Assembly (NCBI RefSeq): GCF_025460805.1
Contig: NZ_JAMXFJ010000013.1
Location: forward strand, 1 to 64,000
Reading direction: 5' to 3'
Source: Microvirga sesbaniae
GTDB taxonomy: Bacteria > Pseudomonadota > Alphaproteobacteria > Rhizobiales > Beijerinckiaceae
Length of the DNA stretch: 64,000 bases
The position numbers were made by a program, and so were the translations under genes. Under the pieces are notes generated by a model. It had not been told where the DNA came from, did no database searches, and saw only the letters and a program-made list of their open reading frames with translations. Positions 7,973 to 15,704 of this stretch are shown in pieces. How positions within the stretch are numbered: position 1 is the first letter of the stretch; each line of letters starts with the position of its first letter.

Positions 7973-9205
7973 ATGCAGGAGCAGATGCCGGAGACACCAA
8001 GCCGTCTGGTGAGCGGGACCCCCGCCTTTCGCCGGCTGAACCTCGCCCTGTTCGCAGCCGGATTCTCGACCTTTGCCATCCTGTATTGCGTACAGCCCCT
8101 GCTGCCGGAATTCTCGCAGGAATTCCATGTCAGCGCCGCCGTCAGCAGCCTGTCCCTGTCGCTCTCGACCGGTCTTCTCGCCGTGGCCATGCTGGCGGCC
8201 GGATCCCTGTCCGACGTCTGGGGTCGCAAGCCCGTCATGGTGGCCTCGCTGTTCGCCTCGGCGCTGCTGACCCTTCTCTCGGCGGCCGCCCCGAACTGGG
8301 CCAGCCTCCTCGTCGCCCGCATGCTCATCGGCGTCACCCTGAGCGGCCTTCCGGCCGTCGCCATGGCCTATGTGAGCGAGGAAGTCGATCCGAAATCCAT
8401 CGGGCTCGCCATGGGGCTCTTCATCGGCGGCAATGCGGTCGGCGGCATGGCGGGGCGGATCGTCAGCGGATGGCTGACGGATCTCGGCTCCTGGCGGCTC
8501 GCCATCGGGCTGATCGGAGCCGTGGGCCTTGCATCGGCGGTTGCGGCCTGGCGGAGTCTGCCCGCTTCCGCCCATTTCCAACCCCGCCCGGCCCGTCCGG
8601 CGGAGCTGCTGGGCTCCTTCAGGGAGCACCTGCGCGATCCCGGCCTGCGAGCCCTGTTTGCCGAAGCTTTCCTCCTCATGGGCGGCTTCGTGACGATCTA
8701 CAATTATCTCGGCTACCGCCTGACGGAGGCGCCCTATTCCCTGAGCCAGACCGCCATCGGGGCGATCTTCTCCGCCTACCTGATCGGAACCTTGAGCTCC
8801 GCCTGGATCGGCGAACTGGCCGGACGCCTGGGCCGCAGGCGGGTTCTGTGGGCGATGATCGCGATCATGCTCGCCGGCGTGGCCCTCACCCTCTTCCACC
8901 ACATGGCGCTCATCCTGGCCGGGATCGTGGCCGTCACCTTCGGGTTCTTCGGCGCGCATTCCGTCGCCAGCAGCTGGGTCGGAAGCCGGGCCCTGACCGG
9001 GAAGGCCCAGGCCTCCGCCCTGTATCTGTTCTGCTACTATCTGGGCTCCAGCGCCATCGGCACCCTGGGCGGCGTGTTCTGGATTCACGGCGGCTGGCCC
9101 GGGGTGGCGGCCCTGGTGACCCTCCTGCTCGCGGTGGCGCTCGTTCTTGCCCTCTGGCTCACGACTCTTCCGCCGCGCAAAGCTGGGCCGGACGCATCCC
9201 AGTAA
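7973..9205 (+). CDS. MFS transporter, YnfM-like
   Basis: This is a 12-segment major facilitator of about 410 residues. It carries the cytoplasmic loop-2/3 signature GSLSDVWGRKPVMVASLF and the related ELAGRLGRRRVLW between segments 8 and 9. The opening CVQPLLPEFSQEFHVSAAVS and the later IGVTLSGLPAVAMAYVSEEV resemble the E. coli YnfM branch, uncharacterised drug:H+ type antiporters. Three ATGs are close together (7958, 7973, 7985). I chose 7973, which has GGAATGAG upstream, but the choice is uncertain by a few codons. Substrate unknown; an efflux role is only a family-level guess. Confidence 0.83.
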   Translation: MQEQMPETPSRLVSGTPAFRRLNLALFAAGFSTFAILYCVQPLLPEFSQEFHVSAAVSSLSLSLSTGLLAVAMLAAGSLSDVWGRKPVMVASLFASALLTLLSAAAPNWASLLVARMLIGVTLSGLPAVAMAYVSEEVDPKSIGLAMGLFIGGNAVGGMAGRIVSGWLTDLGSWRLAIGLIGAVGLASAVAAWRSLPASAHFQPRPARPAELLGSFREHLRDPGLRALFAEAFLLMGGFVTIYNYLGYRLTEAPYSLSQTAIGAIFSAYLIGTLSSAWIGELAGRLGRRRVLWAMIAIMLAGVALTLFHHMALILAGIVAVTFGFFGAHSVASSWVGSRALTGKAQASALYLFCYYLGSSAIGTLGGVFWIHGGWPGVAALVTLLLAVALVLALWLTTLPPRKAGPDASQ

Positions 9206-9416
9206 GCAGGCACACGAGGCCAAGCAATCACGCGAGATGTTGTTTGCGTTCAATTTGCCTATCGGCTTGACCGTTACACTATCAACATAGATCAATTGCA
9301 TAGCGCAGTTCGATACTGAGGCTATACACCCGATAATGCGAATGATTATATCGTCTTAATGTTGCCCTATTAGCCTCCATTTTGCGTCCCATCGATAACA
9401 ATCAAGGGAATGCATT

Positions 9417-9806
9417 GTGGATCAACGTAAGGTAACGCTCGCGCTCTTCAGTCTCTTCATCTCCGGATCGACGATTGTCTTGTCTCCTTCCGCTCATGCG
9501 GACCCTGACGCATCGTCCAGCAAGGTCATCCAGAGCGGCCGCGCCTCCTGGTACGGACCGGGCTTCCACGGCCGGCGCACCGCGAGCGGCGAAACCTTCA
9601 ACACCAACGATCTGACCGCCGCCCACCGCACCCTGCCCTTCGGCACGCGGGTGCGGGTCGTGAACCGGCAGACCGGCAAGTCCGTGGTGGTTCGCATCAA
9701 TGATCGTGGTCCCTATGCCCATGGCCGCGTCATCGACCTGTCGAAAGCCTCCGCGCAGGCCATCGGGCTCTCCGGGGTCGGCTCCGTCGACGTCGCGCAG
9801 CTCTGA
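9417..9806 (+). CDS. rlpA: RlpA-like double-psi beta-barrel protein
   Basis: A signal peptide (FSLFISGSTIVLSPSAHA) is followed by one double-psi beta-barrel domain: GRASWYGPGFHGRRTASGE, LPFGTRVRVVNRQTGKSV, RINDRGPYAHGRVIDLSKA. RlpA proteins cleave or bind denuded peptidoglycan glycan strands at the septum; the conserved catalytic-site residues (SGE and the RGPY aspartate region) are present. At 129 residues it lacks the SPOR domain of longer RlpAs and has no lipobox, so it is probably soluble and periplasmic. GTG is the start, because the ATG six bases earlier runs into a stop at once; AAGGGA is about 9 nt upstream. A terminator follows directly. Confidence 0.88.
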   Translation: MDQRKVTLALFSLFISGSTIVLSPSAHADPDASSSKVIQSGRASWYGPGFHGRRTASGETFNTNDLTAAHRTLPFGTRVRVVNRQTGKSVVVRINDRGPYAHGRVIDLSKASAQAIGLSGVGSVDVAQL

Positions 9807-9833
9807 CGGCGGCTCCGAAGCCTGCCGTTTTTT
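9806..9833 (+). terminator. Intrinsic terminator of rlpA
   Basis: The stop codon runs into an acggcggct/agcctgccgt hairpin (one bulged base, 4-nt loop) followed by six T residues at 9828-9833. Confidence 0.85.
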
Positions 9834-9976
9834 CATCACCGAATCATCGTCAAACTGAGCTGTTGCACGCTGCCCGGGCCGGAACCCTCCTGTCCGGGCG
9901 GCTGATGGAACCGAGAAGCCTTCGGGTGGCTTTTCCCCGGTCACCCTTTCTTGAAGAAGAGGCCAATTGGAAACGC

Positions 9977-10795
9977 ATGCAGATCGGTCGGCCGCTGACA
10001 TCGATCACTGCCCTCCTGGCGCTGCTGACGGCCGCGCCCCCCATGGCTATGGCGCAGACGGGTCGGACCTGGGTCGATCCCCCGGCCGCGGGCGCGGCCT
10101 CCCCGCCGCCCTCCCCGCCCGCGAGCCCAGCGCCGGCCGCCCCACTGCCGGCCGCCCCGGCCCCGCAGGCCGCGACACCGCCCCCCGCACCGCTTCCCGC
10201 CCCTGAGGCCCCGCCGACCCGATCGGCGCAACCCCAGGAGCCGGTCGCCCGGCCTGACGCGCCGCCTGTCCGGCAGGCCGAGCCGCCGCCCGCGGCGACC
10301 CCGTCGGCTCCCACGGTCACGGCGCGGCCGCAGAAGGACCCCGATGCCGACAAGCGCGGCGACCGGGCGTCCGTGGCGAAAAACTTCGCCATCGATTACC
10401 TCCAGTCCTGGTCGGCCTCGAACGACGTCGCGCTGGAAGCCACGGCGGCCTTCTATGCGCCCCGGATCCTCTTCCATGGTCGCGAGGTGACCATGCAGAG
10501 GCTCTTCAACGAGAAGCGGCGCTTCGTGCGGCGCTGGCCCGAGCGCGACTACCGCCCGCGCCCGGACGGGATCGGGACCGTGTGCAACCCGGCCGGCGAG
10601 ATCTGCACCGTGCATGCGGTGTTCGATTTCACCGCCTCCTCGCCCAAGCGGCGGCGCGTCTCGCAGGGCACCGGCGCCCTTCAGCTCATCGTTCAGTTCA
10701 TCGGCGACAAGCCGGTCATCGTGGCGGAGCACAGCACGCTGCTCGGCCAGGACCGCCGCCGAAACCGTGCCTCGGAGGGCGCTTTGCATGAATGA
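9977..10795 (+). CDS. Exported protein with Pro/Ala-rich linker and a folded C-terminal domain
   Basis: Of the 272 residues, 1-30 form a signal peptide (SITALLALLTAAPPMAMA). Residues about 35-120 are a low-complexity Pro/Ala linker (PPPSPPASPAPAAP). The C-terminal 150 residues form a folded domain starting RASVAKNFAIDYLQSWSASND, with FYAPRILFHGREV, RRFVRRWPERDYRPR, a CNPAGEICTVHAVFDF cysteine pair and LQLIVQFIGDKPVIVAEHS. The size and pattern recall NTF2-like or envelope-associated domains, but I do not assign a family. The 3' end overlaps the next gene by 8 nt, so both are probably one operon and may act together at the envelope. Confidence 0.65.
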   Translation: MQIGRPLTSITALLALLTAAPPMAMAQTGRTWVDPPAAGAASPPPSPPASPAPAAPLPAAPAPQAATPPPAPLPAPEAPPTRSAQPQEPVARPDAPPVRQAEPPPAATPSAPTVTARPQKDPDADKRGDRASVAKNFAIDYLQSWSASNDVALEATAAFYAPRILFHGREVTMQRLFNEKRRFVRRWPERDYRPRPDGIGTVCNPAGEICTVHAVFDFTASSPKRRRVSQGTGALQLIVQFIGDKPVIVAEHSTLLGQDRRRNRASEGALHE

Positions 10796-11960
10796 CGACA
10801 CCATGACCCGCGATCCGAAGGCGGAGCCGCGCCGCAACTGGGCCCGCATGCGCGACAGGATGCGCGAGACCATCCACGGGGAGCTCGACCGGTTTCATCC
10901 CACCGACGACGCCCGCCGCGCGCTCGAGCTGATCATCGAATCCTCCGTGCGCCCGTCCGAGGCGGACGGCGCGCTCAAGCTCACCATCATCGATCACGAG
11001 GGCCGGCCGCGCACGATCGAGAGGGACGGGAAGACGGCGGAGTTCACGCTGCACGATCTCGTGGACGAGCTGCGCCTGAAATACCCGGTGCTGTTCCGGC
11101 CGGCGAAGCCCGACGCGGCCTCGCTCGCGGCCGAGGGAGAACCGCCCCGGCCCCGCGAGAAGCCGAAGCGCGACTGGATGAGCCTCGACCCCAAGCAGCC
11201 GCCGGCGGCCGAGGCGGCCCTGGCACCGGAGGAGGCGGTCGAGCCCCCGGCGCGGCCGGAACCCGCCCCTGACGATCAAGGCCCCAGGTTGCCGTCGGCG
11301 GAATGGCCGCGCGGCACGCCCGGGACACTCAAGGCGGACGGCGCCGCCGATCACGGCGCTGCAAGCCCGGCGGACGACCATCCGGTCCCGGTCGCGGAGG
11401 AGCATGAGCGGATCGTCTTCGGCGACATGCGCACCCGTTCCTGGAAGCGGCCCGCCCTCGCGCTCAGCGCGGTGGCCGTTCTCGCTCTCCTGGGGGTCGG
11501 CGCCGTCCTGTTCCGGGGCGAGGACGCGCCCGCGCCCCGGGCCGGCGCGGGCGCGTCCGCCGCAGCCACCGCCGCAGCGGCGAGCCCGATCCGGGAGCCG
11601 GAGCCTTCGAGCACCGGCTCGACCGGATCCACGGGGGCGCTGCGCGGGGTGCCGGACGTGATCGATACGGCGACCCTGTCCCTGAACGGGGAAGTAGTGC
11701 GCCTGTTCGGGGTCGAATGGGCGCCCGGCGCCGGCAAGCCCGAGGACCTGACCCAGTACCTCAACGGCCGCGAAGTGGCCTGCGATCAGGTGGGCGGAAA
11801 CGACGTCTACCGCTGCCAGGTCGGCGGACAGGACCTGTCCCGCGTGGTGCTGTTCAACGGCGGCGGGCGGCCGACCGACGATGCGACGCCCGAGCTCAAG
11901 GCCGCGGCCGAGAAGGCCCGCGAAGCGAAGATCGGCGTCTGGGGCAAGCAGCAGCCCTAG
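10788..11960 (+). CDS. Membrane-anchored protein with an SNase-like C-terminal domain
   Basis: GGAGG lies about 9 nt before the ATG. The 390-residue protein has a charged cytoplasmic N-terminal domain of about 100 residues (RARMRDRMRETIHGELDRF, TIIDHEGRPRTIERDG, ELRLKYPVLF), then a Pro/Glu-rich linker, one membrane segment (PALALSAVAVLALLGVGAVLF, near residue 225), an Ala/Ser-rich periplasmic linker and a C-terminal domain of about 100 residues. That domain aligns by eye with the staphylococcal-nuclease OB fold (EVVRLFGVEWAP, GNDVYRCQVGGQDLSRVVLF, AAEKAREAKIGVWG). The usual acidic residue after the VDTPE-like turn and the second arginine appear substituted, so it may bind rather than cut nucleic acid. 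It overlaps the upstream secreted protein by 8 nt. Confidence 0.65.
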   Translation: MNDDTMTRDPKAEPRRNWARMRDRMRETIHGELDRFHPTDDARRALELIIESSVRPSEADGALKLTIIDHEGRPRTIERDGKTAEFTLHDLVDELRLKYPVLFRPAKPDAASLAAEGEPPRPREKPKRDWMSLDPKQPPAAEAALAPEEAVEPPARPEPAPDDQGPRLPSAEWPRGTPGTLKADGAADHGAASPADDHPVPVAEEHERIVFGDMRTRSWKRPALALSAVAVLALLGVGAVLFRGEDAPAPRAGAGASAAATAAAASPIREPEPSSTGSTGSTGALRGVPDVIDTATLSLNGEVVRLFGVEWAPGAGKPEDLTQYLNGREVACDQVGGNDVYRCQVGGQDLSRVVLFNGGGRPTDDATPELKAAAEKAREAKIGVWGKQQP

Positions 11961-12078
11961 CGCACCGTGCGAAAAAGTGGACCCGGTTTTTCGCGTCGAA
12001 CGGTGCGCCCCTCAAGGGATTGAGCATCGGAATCGATCCCAAAAGTGGTGTCCACTTTTGGGATCGATTCCGATGCTC
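11961..12078. repeat. Family B repeat, copy 1 (two hairpin modules)
   Basis: The first module (about 11961-12010) is an imperfect hairpin with gcaccgt/acggtgc and gcgaaaaa/tttttcgc arms. The second (12022-12078) is a perfect 27-bp inverted repeat with a 3-nt loop, containing GATCCCAAAAGTGG and its complement. Related modules recur at 15549-15632 and 17426-17467. Confidence 0.85.
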
Positions 12079-12083
12079 CAACG

Positions 12084-12111
12084 AAAACGGCCCCCGCGCA
12101 GGCGGGGGCCG
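12084..12111 (-). terminator. Terminator of the min operon
   Basis: Perfect 10-bp GC arms (12088-12097 and 12102-12111) with a 4-nt loop; on the minus strand they are followed by TTTT. The hairpin lies 22 bp after the minE stop. Confidence 0.85.
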
Positions 12112-12132
12112 ATCAGCCGATGCTCATGGATG

Positions 12133-12396
12133 TCAGGCGGTCGCCCCGGCCGGCGCCGGGATCTCGATCTCGATCTCGAGGGTCGAGATGTCGGAATCGC
12201 GGTTCATCTTCACCTGAACGTTGTCCTGCTCGACCATGACGTGGCGGCGGACCACGGCCAGGATCTCTTCCCGCAGCTGCGCCACCAGATCGGGCTTGCC
12301 GCCGACGATGCCGCGCTCGTGCGCGAGCAGGATCTGCAATCGCTCCCGCGCGACGGGCGCCGAGGTGCGCCGGTTGAAGAAGCTCAAAAGGCTCAT
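12133..12396 (-). CDS. minE: Cell division topological specificity factor MinE
   Basis: At 87 residues this is full length for MinE. The N-terminal [20 protein letters not shown] is the membrane-binding and MinD-stimulating helix region, followed by [10 protein letters not shown] and the C-terminal dimerisation domain ([32 protein letters not shown]). MinE triggers MinD ATP hydrolysis so that the MinCD inhibitor oscillates and the division site stays at midcell. The start overlaps the minD stop by 4 nt, giving translational coupling. It is the last gene of a minC-minD-minE operon and is followed by a strong terminator. Confidence 0.97.
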   Translation of the reverse strand: MSLLSFFNRRTSAPVARERLQILLAHERGIVGGKPDLVAQLREEILAVVRRHVMVEQDNVQVKMNRDSDISTLEIEIEIPAPAGATA

Positions 12397-13208
12397 GCAG
12401 CCCTCCGTCCGAACAATTTGCCGAACAATCCCTTCTTGTCGGTCGGGATGGTCAGCTCGACGGTCTCGCCCTTGAGGCGGCGCACGGCGTCGAAATAGGC
12501 CCGGCCCGGCGCGCTGGCCGGATTGTTGAGGGTCACCGGCGAGCCGACGTTCGAGGCGCGCAGCACCTCCTCGCTCTCGGGGATGATGCCGATGAGCGGG
12601 ATCGAGAGGATTTCCAGCACGTCCTCCACCTTCAGCATCTCGCCGCGCTCGGCGCGGGCCGGATCGTAGCGGGTGAGCAGCAGGTGCTTCTCGATGCGCC
12701 CGCCCTTCTCGGCCAATTCCGTCTTGGAATCGAGCAGGCCGATGATGCGGTCGGAATCGCGGACGGAAGAAACTTCCGGGTTCGTCACGACGACCGCAAC
12801 GTCCGCGTGGCGCATGGCCATGGTGGCGCCGCGCTCGATGCCGGCCGGGCTGTCGCAGATGATCCAGTCGAATTTCTCGCGCAGCTCGTTGAGGACGCGC
12901 GCCACGCCCTCTTCCGTGAGCGCATCCTTGTCGCGGGTCTGCGAGGCGGGCAGCAGGGAGAGGTTCTCCATCCGCTTGTCACGGATGAGCGCCTGATTGA
13001 GCTTCGCGTCGCCCTGCACCACGTTGATGAGGTCGAACACCACGCGGCGCTCGGCCCCCATGACGAGGTCCAGGTTGCGCAGGCCGACGTCGAAATCGAT
13101 GACCACGACCTTCTCGCCGCCATGCGCCAGCGCCGCGCCCAGTGCCGCCGAAGACGTTGTCTTGCCAACGCCACCCTTGCCGGAAGTTACGACCAAGACT
13201 TTGGCCAT
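12393..13208 (-). CDS. minD: Septum site-determining ATPase MinD
   Basis: This is a 271-residue ParA/MinD ATPase. The deviant Walker A motif [18 protein letters not shown] contains the signature lysine (KGGVGKT), switch I/II segments [16 protein letters not shown] and [15 protein letters not shown] follow, and the C-terminal amphipathic membrane-targeting helix is [15 protein letters not shown]-bound dimers sit on the inner membrane, recruit MinC and are released by MinE. The gene is 16 nt downstream of minC and overlaps minE. Nothing essential is missing. Confidence 0.98.
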   Translation of the reverse strand: MAKVLVVTSGKGGVGKTTSSAALGAALAHGGEKVVVIDFDVGLRNLDLVMGAERRVVFDLINVVQGDAKLNQALIRDKRMENLSLLPASQTRDKDALTEEGVARVLNELREKFDWIICDSPAGIERGATMAMRHADVAVVVTNPEVSSVRDSDRIIGLLDSKTELAEKGGRIEKHLLLTRYDPARAERGEMLKVEDVLEILSIPLIGIIPESEEVLRASNVGSPVTLNNPASAPGRAYFDAVRRLKGETVELTIPTDKKGLFGKLFGRRAA

Positions 13209-13224
13209 TGTCGCCCTCTTTCTC

Positions 13225-13947
13225 TCAATCCATTGTTTTCAGGATGATCGAATCGCCATCCAGGTTCACTTGCACAGGCTGACCGAGGAACTTGCCTCCC
13301 AGATCGTCAGCGGTCTTGTAGAGCCCATCGATCGCAATCAATTCGGCTTCGAATTTCCGGCAGAAGATGCGCGCGCGGCCGTTGCCCGTGCAGCCCGCGA
13401 TGGCGCGGCCGCGCAGGGACCCGTAGACATGGATCGAGCCGCCCGCGACGATCTCCGAACCGGACGCGACGGAGCCCAGCACCGTCACGTCGCCCTCGGG
13501 ATGCAGGATCGACTGGCCCGACCGCACGGAGCCTTCGATGAGCAGCGACTTCTCGGGCACGGGCGCGTCGGCGAAGGGCGTGCCGGCGGCCGCGACCGCC
13601 GCGCTGGCGGCATCCGGCACGTCGATCTCGCCTGTCGGCTTGCCGCCGGTGATCGGGGGCGGCATGTCGCCATCGACGTTCTCGGGAGCCGCGCCTTCGA
13701 GGCCGATGATGCGGATGTTGCGCATCTTGAACGCGGCCAGGAGGAACTTCAGCTCGGATTTCGACGGCTTCAGCGACGAGACGTCGGCGATGATGGGCCG
13801 CCCGGTGAAGAAGCCGGGCGAACGTTCCGATACGGCGTCGAGATCTTCGAGCCAGTCTCTCAGCGGCACTTCGGGCGCGAGGACCAGGGCCATGAAGGAC
13901 CTGCCACGGAAGCGAAGAGAAGGACGGTTGCGAACGGCAATGGTCAC
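13225..13947 (-). CDS. minC: Septum site-determining protein MinC
   Basis: At 240 residues it has the two MinC domains: an N-terminal FtsZ-antagonising domain (RFRGRSFMALVLAPEVPLRDWLEDLDA, FFTGRPIIADVSSL) and a C-terminal right-handed beta helix (EGSVRSGQSILHPEGDVTVLG, GSEIVAGGSIHVYGSLRGR, GCTGNGRARIFCRKFEAELI). The latter dimerises and contacts MinD. An Ala/Pro linker of about 35 residues lies between them. MinC prevents FtsZ polymerisation near the poles. It is the first gene of the min operon; its promoter must lie in the 399-bp gap shared with the TAXI gene. Confidence 0.96.
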   Translation of the reverse strand: MTIAVRNRPSLRFRGRSFMALVLAPEVPLRDWLEDLDAVSERSPGFFTGRPIIADVSSLKPSKSELKFLLAAFKMRNIRIIGLEGAAPENVDGDMPPPITGGKPTGEIDVPDAASAAVAAAGTPFADAPVPEKSLLIEGSVRSGQSILHPEGDVTVLGSVASGSEIVAGGSIHVYGSLRGRAIAGCTGNGRARIFCRKFEAELIAIDGLYKTADDLGGKFLGQPVQVNLDGDSIILKTMD

Positions 13948-14346
13948 GGGAGTACAGATTCCTTTAATTCCCCATGATTTCGACCGTTTATGGTTAACGG
14001 ACCGTTAAAAGTGGCGCCGGGCGCTTACAATTTTGCGGGCCGGCCTGGGCTGCGAATCTGCGGGAATCCTGCGGGGGAATCCGGGTAAACCCTGAGGCCC
14101 AGATGAGAACTTCCGCCCCTTCAAGGAATATAAAGATAAAACATATCTCTTTTTGATTATCGCATAGCACTTATTGAGTATTACTCCGTCCTCAAAGCTC
14201 AATTGACCAACCCATTGAGGAGCATACGATGAGATTTCTTTCGTTTTGTTTCATCGTTGCTTAACGCATATTTTCATCGATAGGGACGAGCACAGAACGA
14301 TCGGATCGACAAGCCGCCGCAAGGCTCATCCAGGGGAGGATGAAGA
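13948..14346. other. 399-bp divergent intergenic region, minC / TAXI binding protein
   Basis: This region must hold the divergent promoters of minCDE and the TAXI gene. About 14120-14280 is markedly AT-rich for this genome and contains a possible 11-codon leader frame (listed separately). I could not assign -35/-10 boxes with confidence, and see no repeat element. Confidence 0.6.
14229..14264 (+). CDS. Possible 11-residue leader peptide
   Basis: An ATG preceded by GAGGAG at 6-nt spacing opens an 11-codon frame (MRFLSFCFIVA) ending in TAA, 82 nt before the TAXI start. The peptide is hydrophobic with one basic residue, like a truncated signal or membrane leader. Such a good ribosome binding site in front of a tiny frame is unusual, but chance cannot be excluded. 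Confidence 0.25.
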   Translation: MRFLSFCFIVA

Positions 14347-15525
14347 ATGTCGGGTCGCGTGAACACCTGGTCTCCCGTTGGCAGATTTTTCCGCCATTTC
14401 TCTCTCCGGGCCGCCGTCGTGGCGGCCGCGCTCGTGTCCGGCACCCTCGCGGCGCCCGCCCAGACGGCACCGGCCCAGCCGGCGCCGGCGTTCAACCCGG
14501 CCCGGGCCAATGCGGGCACGCTCGGGGTGATCTCGGGCGGGGCGGACGGCACCTATATCCGCATCGCGGCCGATCTCGCCAACGTGCTCGACGGCGAGGA
14601 CCTGAGGGTCCTGCCGATGATCGGGCGCGGCTCGCTGCAGAACCTGCGCGACATCATGTTCCTGCGCGGGGTCGACATCGGGATCGTGCAGATGGACGCG
14701 CGCGAGCAGCTGAAGGCGGAGAACCTCCAGAACGACGCGGTGCGGCGCCTGCGCTTCATCACCCGCCTCTACAACGAGGAGGTCCACATCATCGCCGACC
14801 GGGAGATCACCGACATCCGCCAGCTCGACGGCAAGAAGGTGAACATCGACAAGGTCGGCAGCGGCACCAACCTGACCTCCCGGCTGATCTTCGACAAGCT
14901 CGGGATCAAGCCCGAGATGACCACCTTCGACCAGGCTTCGTCCTATGCGAAGCTCAAGTCGGGTGAAATCCAGGCGGCCGTCTACGTGGCCGGACGCCCG
15001 GTCCGGGCGATCGCCGAGTTCCAGACCGACGGCCGCTTCCACCTTCTGTCGATCCCGTTTGAGGGCGAGATCGCGGAAAGCTATTTCCCGGCGCGCTTCG
15101 CGAACGCCGATTATCCGCAGCTCGTCGACAAGGACAAACCCGTCGAGACCCTGGCGGTCGGCAGCCTGCTGGCCGTGTTCAACTGGCCCGAGAACTCCGA
15201 CCGCTACAACCGCGTCAAGCGTTTCGTCGACGCTTTCTTTTCCCGGTTCGACGAGTTCCTGCAGCCAGGCCGGCATCCCAAGTGGAAGGAGGTCAATCTC
15301 GCGGCCGACGTGCCCGGCTGGGAGCGGGTGAGGCCCGCCCAGGCCTGGCTCGACCGGGCTGCCACCGCCAGCAAGCCCTCGCCCCAGGGCCAGAGCTTCG
15401 AGAGCTTCCTGAAGGGTAGAGGCATCGACGTCTCGGCCGAGCAGCGGGAGGTCCTGTTCCGGGAATTCCTCGCCTGGCAGAGCGATCGGCAACGATCCGC
15501 CCGTCGCGTCACCCGGCAAGACTGA
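14347..15525 (+). CDS. TAXI-family TRAP transporter solute-binding protein
   Basis: A cationic leader and signal peptide (LRAAVVAAALVSGTLAAPAQ, cut near residue 39) precede a two-lobe binding protein. It shows the TAXI pattern: GVISGGADGTYIRIAADLA, VLPMIGRGSLQNLRDIMFLRG, DIGIVQMDA, LDGKKVNIDKVGSGTNLTS and EIQAAVYVAGRPVRAI. TAXI proteins feed fused DctMQ permeases with dicarboxylates or amino acids. At 392 residues it is somewhat longer than usual (about 320) because of extended C-terminal helices. No TRAP permease gene lies in the neighbourhood, so it is an orphan binding protein here. GGGGAGG about 8 nt upstream supports the ATG at 14347. A family B repeat follows the gene. Confidence 0.85.
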   Translation: MSGRVNTWSPVGRFFRHFSLRAAVVAAALVSGTLAAPAQTAPAQPAPAFNPARANAGTLGVISGGADGTYIRIAADLANVLDGEDLRVLPMIGRGSLQNLRDIMFLRGVDIGIVQMDAREQLKAENLQNDAVRRLRFITRLYNEEVHIIADREITDIRQLDGKKVNIDKVGSGTNLTSRLIFDKLGIKPEMTTFDQASSYAKLKSGEIQAAVYVAGRPVRAIAEFQTDGRFHLLSIPFEGEIAESYFPARFANADYPQLVDKDKPVETLAVGSLLAVFNWPENSDRYNRVKRFVDAFFSRFDEFLQPGRHPKWKEVNLAADVPGWERVRPAQAWLDRAATASKPSPQGQSFESFLKGRGIDVSAEQREVLFREFLAWQSDRQRSARRVTRQD

Positions 15526-15548
15526 GCAGCGGACCTGAACGTGGCAGG

Positions 15549-15632
15549 CACTTTCAGGATCGATCCGATGCTCGGTTCCTCAGCGGCGCATCGTTCGATG
15601 CGAAAACCTGGGCCACTTTGCGCACGGTGCGC
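15549..15632. repeat. Family B repeat, copy 2 (degenerate)
   Basis: Positions 15556-15573 match one arm of the 27-bp palindrome at 12052-12078 with one deletion. Positions 15587-15632 match the reverse complement of the 11961-12010 module (GCGAAAACC, CCACTTT and GCACGGTGC blocks). The copy is therefore a rearranged form of copy 1. Confidence 0.7.
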
Positions 15633-15704
15633 CGAGACACCAAGGCAGGACCGAAGCCAGAGGCCGGGCACGCAGCCTCTGGCGGCCACCGAAGGAGGTC
15701 CGAC

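Noticed and set aside
14005-14202. 65-residue minus-strand frame in the minC / TAXI gap
   Set aside because: TTG start, no Shine-Dalgarno and a tail with no natural composition.
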